A stretch of DNA of 52,120 nucleotides from Mayfieldus sp963740555 (GTDB taxonomy: Bacteria; Actinomycetota; Thermoleophilia; Solirubrobacterales; 70-9), in the NCBI GenBank assembly GCA_963740555.1, contig CAVUES010000011.1, forward strand, positions 1-52,120, read 5' to 3'. The notes under the pieces were generated by a model, which saw nothing but the letters and a program-made list of their open reading frames with translations, was not told the DNA's origin and did not search any database. Each line of letters starts with the position of its first letter. Positions within the stretch are counted from its first letter, which is position 1. Below are positions 21,661 to 30,159 of the stretch, piece by piece. Made by a program: the position numbers and the translations under genes.

Positions 21661-23350
21661 CTACGGCCCGCTGTTCAGCGACCAGACGACGTTGAGGCGA
21701 TAGATCTCATTGCTGGGCAGCACCCTCACGGTGCTCGGGACGGCGAGTGAGACGCTCGACGAAGTGAATCCGGTCGTGGTCCAAAGACCCGTGCCGGTGC
21801 TCCCGTTGGCCGCCGAGGCGATCTTGGTCGGTGTGGCCGAATCGATCGAACAGCTGCCGCCACCGCACTGCAACGTGGGTTTCGTGCCGCTCCCCCCGGT
21901 CCAATCCGCGCCCGTGGAATCGAGGCTGAGCGAGTTGGCGGTCAGACTGCGTCCGCCGGCAACGTAGCTGTTGGCTGGGTCCGAGCCACAGGCGCTTGCC
22001 CCGTTGCTGCAGTACTGCGTGAAGACGGCCTTGTTGGAGCCGGTGCCGTCGCCCGCCACGGTCACGTTCCAGCCGGAGGGGCTCGCGACTGGTGTCGTTG
22101 ACCCCGAAGTTGTTCATCTGCGCCGTCTTGGACTGCAGTTGGCCGTTGAGGGTGACCGTGCCCAGCGAGGGCAGCGCCGGCGCGGGATCGAAGTCGAATG
22201 CGTTTCCGACCGTGAAGTCGCCCGGTGATGATGCCGCGAGTCTGCGTGGGGTCGGTGCTGAGCGTGGCGACGAGCTGGACCTTGTAGGTGCCCGGAGCCG
22301 TGTTTGCCGGCACGGTGACGTTTACGTTCATCGGCGTGTCGGTGTTCGCCGTCGGCGTGTAGGTGGGGCTGGCCGGGGTGGCGGTCCCCCCGGGGATGGT
22401 CGTGGTGGCTGAGAGCTGGAAATTCCCGGATGGGAGCGCGGCGCCCTTGTAGCTGAGGGTCCAAGCCGAGGTCCCGCTTCCGCCGGCGTGGGCGCTGCCG
22501 GCGCCGTTCGGGATCACGCCGAGGTCGCGTGTGGCCTGGGAGAGATCGGTGCCCGGAGATGGTGGCGGCCGACGGGTCGTCGGCGCAGATCCCGAGCATG
22601 TCGGGGGTGGTGCCCGAATCGGGGCCGTCGACGCCGTCGGTGTAGCTCGAGGTGATCGAGCTTCCGCAGGTGGCCGCGCGCGACGAGGTGTTGCCCGGAG
22701 TGCCTTCGTCGACCTGGCGCCAGCCGACGATCACCCGGTAGTCGAAGGGGCCCGGGAACGGCACCACACCGTAGATTTGACCGAGGCCGAAGGTCGGGGA
22801 GACGGTGAGGTACTGGCACCCGGAGGTGCTGTAGGTCTGGGTGGTCGAGTAGTAGGCGACCCACTTCTTGCCCGAGCCGGCCGGAGAGAGGGCCTGGATC
22901 GCGTTGGCGAGGCCGGTGCTCTGGTTGAAGGTCACACCGCTGCCGCAGGGGGTGGTCGGAGGATTGGACGTTGCGGTGCTGGTGAAGCTGCTCGGTGCCG
23001 CCGGCGAGGTTGGAGATCCGATATGCGAGCGAGATCTGGTAGGTGCCGTTGGCCGCGTCACCGGGAAAGTTGCCCCCCTTGGTGCTGCCCTGACAGGAGC
23101 TGTCTGCCGGGCTGTAGCCCGTGTTGTTGGAGTTCGTGTCCCCGGCGCAGATCACCGAGGTGATCTTCACGGGCCCGATCGTGTTCAGCTGCGACGAGGT
23201 GTTGCTTTTGAGCAGCGCGCAACCGCTCATGGAAACCCCGAGGGCGATCGCGAGAAGGGCAGCGAGTAGAAGCCGTCGGGGTCGCCGAGCCGGACTAGGC
23301 AGGGTGACGCGATCCATTGGGGCTGCCGACGGCAGGGGCTTCCGTGCCAC
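21661..23350 (-). CDS. WxL-domain lipoprotein, broken by four single-base insertions
   Basis: Reconstructed as about 561 residues. A lipobox M-S-G-C-A-L follows a Leu/Ala-rich signal near residue 42. An extracellular region with several Cys and Y-Q-I-S-L-A-Y-R-I-S follows. A NEW3/Ig-like segment (V-T-V-P-A-N-T-A-P-G-T-Y-K-V-Q-L) precedes a C-terminal WxL domain with W-N-V-T-V-A-G and V-V-W-S-L-N-S-G-P. Four frame changes, near 22990 (GAGCAGC), 22540 (CGGGC), 22215 (CGGGC) and 22080 (CGCGAGC), each behave as one extra base. The protein is coherent when they are removed, so I infer assembly error. A lipid-anchored WxL protein is unusual. Confidence 0.65.
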
Positions 23351-23356
23351 TGAGCT

Positions 23357-24781
23357 TCACCTCGCTTCTGCCTCAGCCCGTCGAGCTGCCTGCTCGCCTG
23401 GCGCCATTCCCGCCCCGTTGCCCATCCCGTTGTCCGAGCCGGCCGCCGCGGCCTCGAGAAGCTCTTCGGCGCTGCTCTCGGCGGCGCTGGTGACCGGGAT
23501 CACCGCTGTGGCGCCGCGTCCGGCGCGTGCAACCTGCCTGCGGATCTCGGCCGCCAGGATCTCGCCGCCCTCGGGGGTCGTGTCGGGCGAGACGATCATC
23601 AGGCCCGAGTGCTTGAGCCGGAAGAGTCGATCGCGCTTGCGCAGGGACCCCCGCACCGCGGCTGCGAGCCCGCGCGGGCGGCGGCCGCCGTCGGCTGGGA
23701 CCAGGATCACGCTCAAGGGCTCCCCGCCGGCCCGTGCTTGGGCTATCGCCCGCGGGAGGGCGCGCTTCAGGGCCGCCTCGCCCGAGCGCCGCCGTCTTAC
23801 CTCGAACGCCGCCAGACAGCCAGCAACCGCGACAGCGATGAGCAGGACCAGAAGCAGATGATTGTTCCCGCCGCCGCTTGACACCTTCGGCCCGCCGTAG
23901 GCCTGCTGGCGCTTGGCGTCGATTTGACCGAATTGCACGACTCTGTCGATTCGGGCCGTGCCGCCCGGGTACCGCATCGTGGCCTGCACCCGGTAGGACG
24001 TGCCCTCACTCGGCTGCAGGCTCGGGACCAGGAGTGGATAGGCGATCGACGTGCCCGTAACGAAGGTCCCCGGCCCCAACTTACGGCGCGCAACCACCTT
24101 GCCGCCGTCGCTGACCGTGGCCATGCCGTGGACGTTCTGGAGGATCACATTGCCGCTATTGCGCCCGTGGATCAAGAACGTGACGCCGGCCGGCTCGCGG
24201 ACGAGATCGACGCTGGTGAGCTTGATCAGCGGGTGCCGCGGGCCGGGAAGGGTGGTGTCCAGACCCACCGCGTAGCGCTGCACGCTGGCGATCGCGACGT
24301 TGCCCTTCAGCTGGACCTGGTCGCCCGCTCCCGCCTCCTCGACGCTGATCCCGGCCAGGTAGTCCCCCGGGCTGGCGCTGGACGGGACGCTGACCGAGAC
24401 CGGCACCTGCGCCCTGCCGTGGGGCGCGAGCGAGACGTGGCGCTCTCCGAGGACCACCCAGCTCGCCGGGCCGTTCGCCTTGGTGCCGTGCAGGCCGTAG
24501 GCCGAGCCCAGCGTGCTAGCGGTCAGCCCACGAACAGGGTCGACCAGGACGGTGATGCTCTTATCGGTCTGGTTTTGCAGGTTAAGCGAGCCGGCCTTCG
24601 TCGTGGCCCCGGGTTGTGCGGAAACCTGGAAGTAGTTTCCGGTGGCCCCGGATGGCGACGAGATAGTGACCGTCATCGGCGGCGCGGAGGCTGCGACCGC
24701 GCCGGGCGCGCACGCGAGCGTACCGGCCACGATGACCGGCACGATGCTCGCAATTTGCGAAAAACGTCGCATGGGGATCAA
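23357..24781 (-). CDS. DUF916-type WxL-interacting protein with degenerate GGDEF-like tail
   Basis: The 474-residue protein has a signal peptide (1-30). A beta-rich DUF916/WxLIP peptidoglycan-binding domain follows (about 35-150, with V-S-V-P-S-S-A-S-P-G-D-Y-L-A-G-I-S-V). A second beta domain lies at about 160-290, and a transmembrane helix at about 304-322. The cytoplasmic 150 residues follow the GGDEF order: A-I-A-Q-A-R-A-G-G-E-P-L-S-V-I-L-V, then R-K-R-D-R-L-F-R-L-K-H-S-G-L, then E-G-G-E-I-L-A-A-E-I-R-R and S-A-E-E-L-L-E-A-A. The GGDEF signature itself is replaced by L-K-H-S-G, so no cyclase activity is expected. It likely anchors WxL proteins to the wall. The GGDEF relation is my reading. 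Confidence 0.75.
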   Translation of the reverse strand: MIPMRRFSQIASIVPVIVAGTLACAPGAVAASAPPMTVTISSPSGATGNYFQVSAQPGATTKAGSLNLQNQTDKSITVLVDPVRGLTASTLGSAYGLHGTKANGPASWVVLGERHVSLAPHGRAQVPVSVSVPSSASPGDYLAGISVEEAGAGDQVQLKGNVAIASVQRYAVGLDTTLPGPRHPLIKLTSVDLVREPAGVTFLIHGRNSGNVILQNVHGMATVSDGGKVVARRKLGPGTFVTGTSIAYPLLVPSLQPSEGTSYRVQATMRYPGGTARIDRVVQFGQIDAKRQQAYGGPKVSSGGGNNHLLLVLLIAVAVAGCLAAFEVRRRRSGEAALKRALPRAIAQARAGGEPLSVILVPADGGRRPRGLAAAVRGSLRKRDRLFRLKHSGLMIVSPDTTPEGGEILAAEIRRQVARAGRGATAVIPVTSAAESSAEELLEAAAAGSDNGMGNGAGMAPGEQAARRAEAEAR

Positions 24782-24820
24782 GCGAAGCCGGGCTCCGATT
24801 CTCCCCTTCCTATCGGCGGA

Positions 24821-25507
24821 TCAGGGTCCGCTATTGAGCGACCAGACCAGATCGACGCGGTAGACCTCGTTGGTCTGCAGGGTCTTGAGCGTCGAAGGGG
24901 TGGCAAGCGACATGCTCGATGCCCCATAGCCGTTGGTCAGATAGGTGCCCATGCCGGCGTTGGCGGCCGCGGAGACGACCTTTACCGGGCTGGCCGAGTC
25001 CATAAAGCAGCCCGAGTTGCAGGAATGGGTCGGTGCGGTGCCGGTGGTGCCGTTTTGGGCCGTAAAGCCGGCGCCCGTGCTGTTGAGCGTCAGCGAGTTG
25101 GCCGCCAGGGTGGCGCCGGAGGTCACATAGCCCGGACCGGTATCGGTGCCGCAGTTGGCGTTCGGGCAGTACTGCTTGAACACCGCGCTCTTGCCGCCCG
25201 CGGTGTCGCCGACGACGGTGAGGTTCCAGCCAGAGCCAGATCCAGTCGCGTCTGCGACTGAGAAGTTGGACATCTGGGAATCAGTCGTCTGAGACTGGCC
25301 GTTCAGGGTGACGCCGTTTAGGTCGGGTGCGTTGGGCGACGTGCCAAACAGAAGCGAGCCGGCGACGACTGAGAACTGGGTTGTGTCAGAGACTGAGCCA
25401 AGGGCTGTTGCCGGCAGGACACAGACTGCAAGCGCGCTAGCGGCGACCGCAAGGCCGATCCGCAGGCGTCGCGCCGAGGCATTGAGGTGCTTCTTTGATT
25501 TCCGCAT
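24821..25507 (-). CDS. Secreted WxL-domain surface protein, first gene of the locus
   Basis: The 228-residue protein has a twin-basic signal peptide (cleavage near A-T-A-L-G-S), then T-T-Q-F-S-V-V-A-G-S-L-L-F-G and the WxL motifs G-W-N-L-T-V at about 95 and D-L-V-W-S-L-N-S-G-P at the end. Four Cys (Y-C-P-N-A-N-C and S-C-N-S-G-C-F) match those in the sister proteins. It is separated from the DUF916 gene by 39 bp on the same strand, so the two are probably co-transcribed. A small stem CGAGC...GCTCG and an AT-rich AATATA stretch lie upstream (25525-25552) and could be promoter elements. Confidence 0.82.
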   Translation of the reverse strand: MRKSKKHLNASARRLRIGLAVAASALAVCVLPATALGSVSDTTQFSVVAGSLLFGTSPNAPDLNGVTLNGQSQTTDSQMSNFSVADATGSGSGWNLTVVGDTAGGKSAVFKQYCPNANCGTDTGPGYVTSGATLAANSLTLNSTGAGFTAQNGTTGTAPTHSCNSGCFMDSASPVKVVSAAANAGMGTYLTNGYGASSMSLATPSTLKTLQTNEVYRVDLVWSLNSGP

Positions 25508-25667
25508 GCAGGGCTTTTCGACCCCCGAGCAGCCCGGCTCGACACCTATATTTGGTAGGGGTTGAGAATCTGGACGGACGTCTCACTGACTCCTACCGAG
25601 AATTGGGATCCGTGCCTAAGAAACGGCGGTCGCCCGCCCGGTTACCCTTGCCTCGCCGCGCCTGAAC

Positions 25668-25757
25668 GGAGGGGTGGCAGAGTGGTCGAATGCGGCTGCC
25701 TTGAAAGCAGCTGACCGGGTTCTCCCCGGTCCGGGGGTTCGAATCCCTCCCCCTCCG
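25668..25757 (+). tRNA. tRNA-Ser(TGA)
   Basis: Acceptor GGAGGGG pairs with CCCCTCC, discriminator G. The anticodon loop CTTGAAA reads TGA, there is a long variable arm, and the T-arm has GGTTCGAATCC. CCA is not encoded. It is isolated from tRNA-Ser(GCT) by 8 kb. Confidence 0.95.
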
Positions 25758-25759
25758 CT

Positions 25760-26029
25760 TTGAATCGCCGCCTCCTGATCGCCGGATTGCTGCTGCTGGT
25801 CGGCGGGGCGATCACGCTCTCGCTTCACGCGATAGGCGCGCCCGAGTCTCTACTGGACTTTCTCTACGACAAGCTTCTCTCTGGCCTCGACGTGCCACCG
25901 GACCCGCCGCAGACCGCAAGGGACATCGTCAGCTACGTCTCGCTGCTAGGCGGAGTCCTCGAGCTCGCGGTGGGCGGTGCGCTGGTGGGCCTGTACCTCG
26001 CGCGGGAGGGCGCACAGACGCCCTCCTAA
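25760..26029 (+). CDS. Small two-TM membrane protein, hypothetical
   Basis: An 89-residue frame from TTG at 25760, two bases after the tRNA-Ser gene. It has hydrophobic segments at about 5-24 and 60-82, separated by a hydrophilic loop containing D-V-P-P-D-P-P-Q-T-A-R-D. No family is recognised. The adjacency to the tRNA suggests it may be read from the tRNA transcript. The lack of a Shine-Dalgarno and the TTG start lower confidence, but the pattern of two clean membrane helices is unlikely by chance. Confidence 0.5.
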   Translation: MNRRLLIAGLLLLVGGAITLSLHAIGAPESLLDFLYDKLLSGLDVPPDPPQTARDIVSYVSLLGGVLELAVGGALVGLYLAREGAQTPS

Positions 26030-26488
26030 TCAGTCGCTCAGCTCGACCCGCTCGATCACCTGCGGCTCGACCGGGCGGTCCGAGGCGTCGGTTGCAGTTC
26101 CCTCGATCGCGTCGACGGCGTCCATCCCCTCGGTGATGCGACCGAAAACCGTGTGCTTGCCGTCCAGCCAGGGCGCGGCATCGGTGGTGACGATGAAGAA
26201 CTGGGAGCCGTTGGTGTTCGGACCGGAGTTTGCCATCGCCAGCGCGCCGCGCACGATCTGGTGCTGGTTGAACTCGTCCTCGAACGTGTAGCCCGGCCCG
26301 CCGGTGCCCGTGCCCTCCGGACAGCCACCCTGGATCATGAAGTCGGGGATCACACGGTGGAAGCTCAGGCCGTCGTAGAAGCCGTCCCCGGCCAGCTTGC
26401 GGAAGTTCTCCACCGTCTTCGGCGCGTCGGCGTCGAAGAACTCGACCCCGATCGGCCCGGCGTTGGTGTGAAGAGTCGCATGGGACAC
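26030..26488 (-). CDS. ppiB: Cyclophilin-type peptidyl-prolyl cis-trans isomerase
   Basis: The 152-residue cytoplasmic cyclophilin has F-H-R-V-I-P-D-F-M-I-Q-G-G (catalytic Arg and Phe/Met pocket), M-A-N-S-G-P-N-T-N-G-S-Q-F-F-I, and W-L-D-G-K-H-T-V-F-G-R. It catalyses X-Pro isomerisation in folding proteins. There is no signal peptide. The GTG start at 26488 lies six bases after a TAGGGT -10, indicating a leaderless mRNA. It converges with the small membrane-protein gene, with adjacent stop codons. Confidence 0.95.
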   Translation of the reverse strand: MSHATLHTNAGPIGVEFFDADAPKTVENFRKLAGDGFYDGLSFHRVIPDFMIQGGCPEGTGTGGPGYTFEDEFNQHQIVRGALAMANSGPNTNGSQFFIVTTDAAPWLDGKHTVFGRITEGMDAVDAIEGTATDASDRPVEPQVIERVELSD

Positions 26489-26494
26489 GCGCCA

Positions 26495-26500
26495 ACCCTA
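26495..26500 (-). promoter_or_regulatory. -10 element for a leaderless cyclophilin transcript
   Basis: On the minus strand TAGGGT is followed by six bases and the GTG at 26488. No clear -35 is seen and there is no Shine-Dalgarno between. Confidence 0.35.
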
Positions 26501-26625
26501 TCTGGGAGCCTTGTTGCAGTGCGGGGAGCATCCATCCTTAACGTGCGAGGCTCCGCAACGGTCGGCGCAGCGCCGTGTTGCGGCTAATCGTGGGAGTACC
26601 CGGCGGCAACACGACACCGCGACGA

Positions 26626-27739
26626 ATGAGGCTGCGCCTCGGCATTGCCGCGGCGCTGGCCACGCTCGCCCTGGGCGCGGCGACCAGCGCCTCGGGCGAC
26701 CTGCTGGCTCCCGACCGCCACCAGGTCTTCTTCGGGGTCACCGACACCGGCCAGCTGAGCGACTTCCAGTCCTTCACCAGACAGCGTCGGCAAGCACCCG
26801 GCGGTGATCGAGACCTTCCACCCGTGGGGAAACAGCCTCCACTACGCGATCCCCCGCTGGGGAGAGGCCCAGGCACGGCCGATGCTCCACATCTCGACCG
26901 TCGACCCCAACACGCTGGCGGAGCTGATCACCCCACGCGGGATCGCGGCCGGAACCAGCGACGACTATCTGATCCGGCTCAACTCGAGCTTCGCGACCCG
27001 CAACATCCTCGCCTACATCCGTCCGCTGGGCGAGATGAACCGCTGTCTCAACGCCTGGGCCTCCTACGACTGCCAGGGCAACAGCCGCGGCGCCGACTAC
27101 ACCCCCTATTGGTACAAGCAGGCATTCCGCCGCATCGCGATCGTGATCCGCGGCGGGGGGACGCTTGCCGAGATCAACGCCAAGCTGGCGGCCACGAACC
27201 TGCCGCCGCTCAATCGTCAGGCAAAGGACGGCGTCGAGCCGGACTCGCTGCCCGCCGCGCCCGTCTCGATGGTGTGGAGCCCGCTACCCGGCGGCTCACC
27301 GGCGACGAAGAGGAACCTGCCCGGCCACTTCTACCCCGGCTCGGCCTACGTCGATTGGGTCGGCACCGACATGTACTCCCGCTATCCGGTCTGGAAGGCC
27401 CTGACCCGCTTCTACAAGATCCGCAGGTACCGGCACAAGCCCTTCGCCCTCACCGAATGGGGCGTCTCGGCTGGCGACGACCCCAAGTTCGTGAAGCGGG
27501 TCTTCACCTGGGTGCGCCGCCACAAGCGCACCAAGATGCTCATCTACTACCAGGACTTCGGGACCAGCAATCCGTACCGGATCCAGAACTTCCCGAAGGC
27601 CCGCGCGGTGATCGCCCGCAACCTGCGCCAGGGTCGCTTCCCGGCCCTTGCGCCCTTCCCGCCCGCGCCACCCCCAACCGGGGCGCCTACCGACCCGAAC
27701 GAGCCTCCGCCGCCTCCGACTGGCGGGACCGGCGGCTAG
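26626..27739 (+). CDS. Secreted GH26-like glycoside hydrolase (beta-mannanase type), frameshifted
   Basis: About 370 residues when one extra A near 26779 (ACC-A-GAC) is removed, giving S-F-T-D-S-V-G-K-H-P-A-V-I-E-T-F-H. A signal peptide (1-24, ending T-S-A-S-G) precedes a TIM-barrel domain. Candidate acid/base Glu is in R-P-L-G-E-M-N-R (GH26 has H-E-M-N) and nucleophile Glu in A-L-T-E-W-G-V-S. The C-terminus is a Pro-rich tail (P-P-P-P-P-T-G-G). It probably hydrolyses a mannan-like or surface polysaccharide outside the cell. The missing His before E-M-N makes substrate uncertain. Confidence 0.7.
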
Positions 27740-27788
27740 CTGCTCCCAGCACCGGCTCGCGCAAGCCTCTGCGACAATTGGAGACCGC

Positions 27789-27807
27789 GTCCGGGAAGCT
27801 CCCGGAC
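27789..27807 (+). promoter_or_regulatory. Perfect 8-bp hairpin in the mrp leader
   Basis: GTCCGGGA-AGC-TCCCGGAC ends 11 bases before the ATG at 27819, just where a Shine-Dalgarno would sit. No T-run follows, so it is not a classic terminator. It may hide or shape the initiation region. Confidence 0.4.
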
Positions 27808-27818
27808 GTTGCACCGAT

Positions 27819-28970
27819 ATGACCTCTCCGACCCAGGAACAGATCACAGAGAAGCTTCGGGCCGTTATCGACCCCGAGCTGCGCCGCTCGATCGTCGAGC
27901 TCGGCATGGTGCGGTCGATCGAGGTCAAGGACGGCGGGCGGGTCGATGTCGTCGTCTCGCTGACCACGCCGGGCTGCCCGATCCGCTCGCACTTCCAGCA
28001 GGCGGTCGCCCAGCAGGTGGGCTCGCTCGACGGCGTGAGCACGGTCGAGGTCGGATTCGACGTGCTCTCGGATGACGAGAAGGGAAATCTTCAGCAGACG
28101 CTGGGCCGCGGGAAACTGCCGGAGGGGGCGTTGGCACAGGTCAAGAACGTGATCTGCGTCGCCTCGGGCAAGGGCGGGGTCGGCAAGTCGACGATGACCG
28201 CCAACCTGGCCGCCGCCCTGCAAGCGGAGGGACACCCGGCGGGGGCGCTCGACTGCGACGTCTATGGCTACTCGATCCCGCGCATGCTGGGGGTCAACCG
28301 CAAGCCCGAGGTCTCGCCGGAGCGCAAGATCCTGCCGCTCACGGCGCCCAGCGGCGTCAAGGTGATGTCGATCGGCTTCTTCGTGGAGGAGAACGCCGCC
28401 GTCGTCTGGCGCGGCCCGATGCTCCACAAGGCGATCCAGCAGTTCCTCGAGGACGTCGCCTGGGACGAGCTCGAGTATCTGCTGCTCGACCTGCCGCCGG
28501 GCACCGGCGACGTCTCGATGACCCTCGCCCAGCTTCTGCCGCAGGCCAAGTTCGTGATCGTCACCACGCCCCAGCCCGCGGCCCAGTCCGTCGCCAGCCG
28601 CTCCGCCGAGATGGCGCGCAAGGTCGACCTCGAGGTGCTCGGGGTGATCGAGAACATGTCGGGCTTCACGACGCCGGGCGGAGAGCGCTTGACGATCTTC
28701 GGCGAGGGCGGCGGTCAGCTGCTCGCCGACCAGCTCGACGTGCCGCTGCTCGGCAAGGTGCCCCTGGCCGAGGACCTGCGCGAGCACGCCGACTCCGGCG
28801 AGCCGCTGGTGATCAGCGAGCCGGATGCGCCCGCGTCGCAGGCGATCCGCGCCGCGGCACGGGGCATCGTCGCCTCCACGCCGCAGGAGCTGCCTGTGAT
28901 GCAGGCCCCACCGCCAGTCGCCGCACCGGCGGCCGCGGTCAGCGGGACCGAGCTGCCGGTAGTCCAGTAG
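27819..28970 (+). CDS. mrp: Mrp/NBP35-family Fe-S carrier P-loop ATPase
   Basis: The 383-residue protein has an N-terminal MIP18/DUF59 domain (about 5-80: V-I-D-P-E-L-R-R-S-I-V-E-L-G-M-V). The deviant Walker A is G-K-G-G-V-G-K-S-T at about 117, Walker B-like D-L-P-P-G-T-G-D at about 225, and E-N-M-S-G-F at about 283. In most ApbC-type carriers a C-x-x-C follows E-N-M-S-x-F. Here it is T-T-P-G-G, so the usual cluster-binding cysteines are absent, as I recall also for mycobacterial Mrp. A Pro/Ala-rich tail closes the protein. The ATG at 27819 fits the domain start. Confidence 0.9.
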   Translation: MTSPTQEQITEKLRAVIDPELRRSIVELGMVRSIEVKDGGRVDVVVSLTTPGCPIRSHFQQAVAQQVGSLDGVSTVEVGFDVLSDDEKGNLQQTLGRGKLPEGALAQVKNVICVASGKGGVGKSTMTANLAAALQAEGHPAGALDCDVYGYSIPRMLGVNRKPEVSPERKILPLTAPSGVKVMSIGFFVEENAAVVWRGPMLHKAIQQFLEDVAWDELEYLLLDLPPGTGDVSMTLAQLLPQAKFVIVTTPQPAAQSVASRSAEMARKVDLEVLGVIENMSGFTTPGGERLTIFGEGGGQLLADQLDVPLLGKVPLAEDLREHADSGEPLVISEPDAPASQAIRAAARGIVASTPQELPVMQAPPPVAAPAAAVSGTELPVVQ

Positions 28971-28995
28971 CGCGCGGCCGGCGGACCCGACCGCG

Positions 28996-29049
28996 CGCCC
29001 TGAACCTCAGCTGCCGCTCAGCCGCCCTGAACCTCAGCTGCCGCTCAGC
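28996..29049. repeat. Perfect 27-bp tandem duplication
   Basis: Two identical 27-bp units (28996-29022 and 29023-29049), each starting CGCCCTGAACC, lie at the 3' end of the minus-strand gene 29045-29575. That gene's stop codon lies inside the second unit, so the duplication copied the gene end. Confidence 0.9.
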
Positions 29050-29575
29050 ACGTGACCTGGAGGTGGAAGTTGCCGTCCACCCCGGTTCCCGCGTCGTCGC
29101 GCGTGTGCACTTCGATGACGGTCGGCTGGCCGCTGACGCCGTTGACCTCGGCGAAGCCCGCCGGCTCGGTGCCGGCGCCGGGCAGGCCGCGGGTGGCGGT
29201 CCAGGCGCACTTGCTGACGTCACGCCCGAAGTTGACCTGCACCGCGCCGCCGCTCTCGGCGACCGTGGTGCCGGACTGACCGGAGCGTGCCAGCGCCGCG
29301 TTGCCGGGCGCCGCGGGGTTCGTCACGACGGCCCAGAGGACGTCGTTGGAGTTGTCGGCGCTCGGGACGGGGCCCAGCGTCGATTCCTTGATGTCATCCC
29401 CGCGCAGGTTGTTGTCGCGGACGTCGAGGCTCTTGATCGCCCCGTTCTTTATGTCCTGGCCGTTGACGCTGTTGCGGCCCGGTAGCGCGATCGCGGTACC
29501 CGTGATCGCGAGGATCAGTGCGATGACTGCAAGCAGGTGGGCGCTTCCCACCCGACCGCGGATGCGGTTGAGCAT
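29045..29575 (-). CDS. Secreted protein of the G-N-S-V-x-G-x-D-I-K-N type
   Basis: The 176-residue protein has a signal anchor (about 10-31: L-L-A-V-I-A-L-I-L-A-I-T-G-T-A-I-A). G-R-N-S-V-N-G-Q-D-I-K-N-G-A-I-K-S-L-D-V-R-D-N-N-L follows, a short repeat-like segment I know from many Thermoleophilia secreted proteins. A beta-rich C-terminal domain with two cysteines comes last. Function is unknown; surface exposure is inferred. It converges with mrp, and its stop is embedded in the 27-bp tandem duplication. Confidence 0.75.
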   Translation of the reverse strand: MLNRIRGRVGSAHLLAVIALILAITGTAIALPGRNSVNGQDIKNGAIKSLDVRDNNLRGDDIKESTLGPVPSADNSNDVLWAVVTNPAAPGNAALARSGQSGTTVAESGGAVQVNFGRDVSKCAWTATRGLPGAGTEPAGFAEVNGVSGQPTVIEVHTRDDAGTGVDGNFHLQVTC

Positions 29576-29751
29576 CGTGCCTCCTTCGAATCGGTTCCTT
29601 GTGCCGAGCCGGGGGGCGATCGCGCCCCGGGTGCAATGGCTTCGGCCCTGCGGGCCGACGTGCGCCGTGCGCCGTCGGACCTACTTCCTACAACTGAGCG
29701 GGCGGCCCGAAGTTGCGGCGGAACGAAACGACCGCTGGCGCGGCCGAGGCA

Positions 29752-30018
29752 CTACGCCTTGGACTTGTAGTAGCCCGAGTTGATCTCGATGTACTTGTTC
29801 CACTCGTCGGGCAGCTGGTCCTCGGCGAAGCAGGCGTCGACGGGACACGCCTCGACGCAGGCATCGCAGTCGATGCACTCGTCGGGATCGATGAAGAGCT
29901 GCTCGGCCGAGTCGTAGTCGGGCTCGTCCGGGGTCGGGTGGATGCAGTCGACGGGACAGACCTCGACGCACGAGTTGTCCTTCTCTCCGATGCAGGGTTC
30001 GGCGATGACGTAGGTCAT
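29752..30018 (-). CDS. fdxA: Seven-iron (3Fe-4S/4Fe-4S) ferredoxin
   Basis: The 88-residue protein has C9-x7-C17-x3-C21-P and then C-I-D-C-D-A-C-V-E-A-C-P-V-D-A. This matches the bacterial 7Fe ferredoxin layout, in which the first motif with an enlarged spacing holds the 3Fe-4S cluster and the second the 4Fe-4S cluster. It transfers electrons in the cytoplasm, for example to cytochromes P450 or oxidoreductases. The start T-Y-V-I-A-E-P-C is the standard N-terminus. It is monocistronic. Confidence 0.95.
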   Translation of the reverse strand: MTYVIAEPCIGEKDNSCVEVCPVDCIHPTPDEPDYDSAEQLFIDPDECIDCDACVEACPVDACFAEDQLPDEWNKYIEINSGYYKSKA

Positions 30019-30159
30019 ACGACGTTTACTTCTCCTGGGTCGGGGTCGGTGGCGCCCGGCACGGACGGCTGCCGGCGAGTCCCCATTTTAGGGCCAACGG
30101 GGACTGACTAGGGTAGTTGGCACAGCGATGGAGCCCAAGAAAGTGACAGGGGACACGAC

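Noticed and set aside
25508..25667. c-di-GMP (GEMM) riboswitch upstream of the WxL operon
   Set aside because: No GEMM core or tetraloop receptor is visible, only a short stem.
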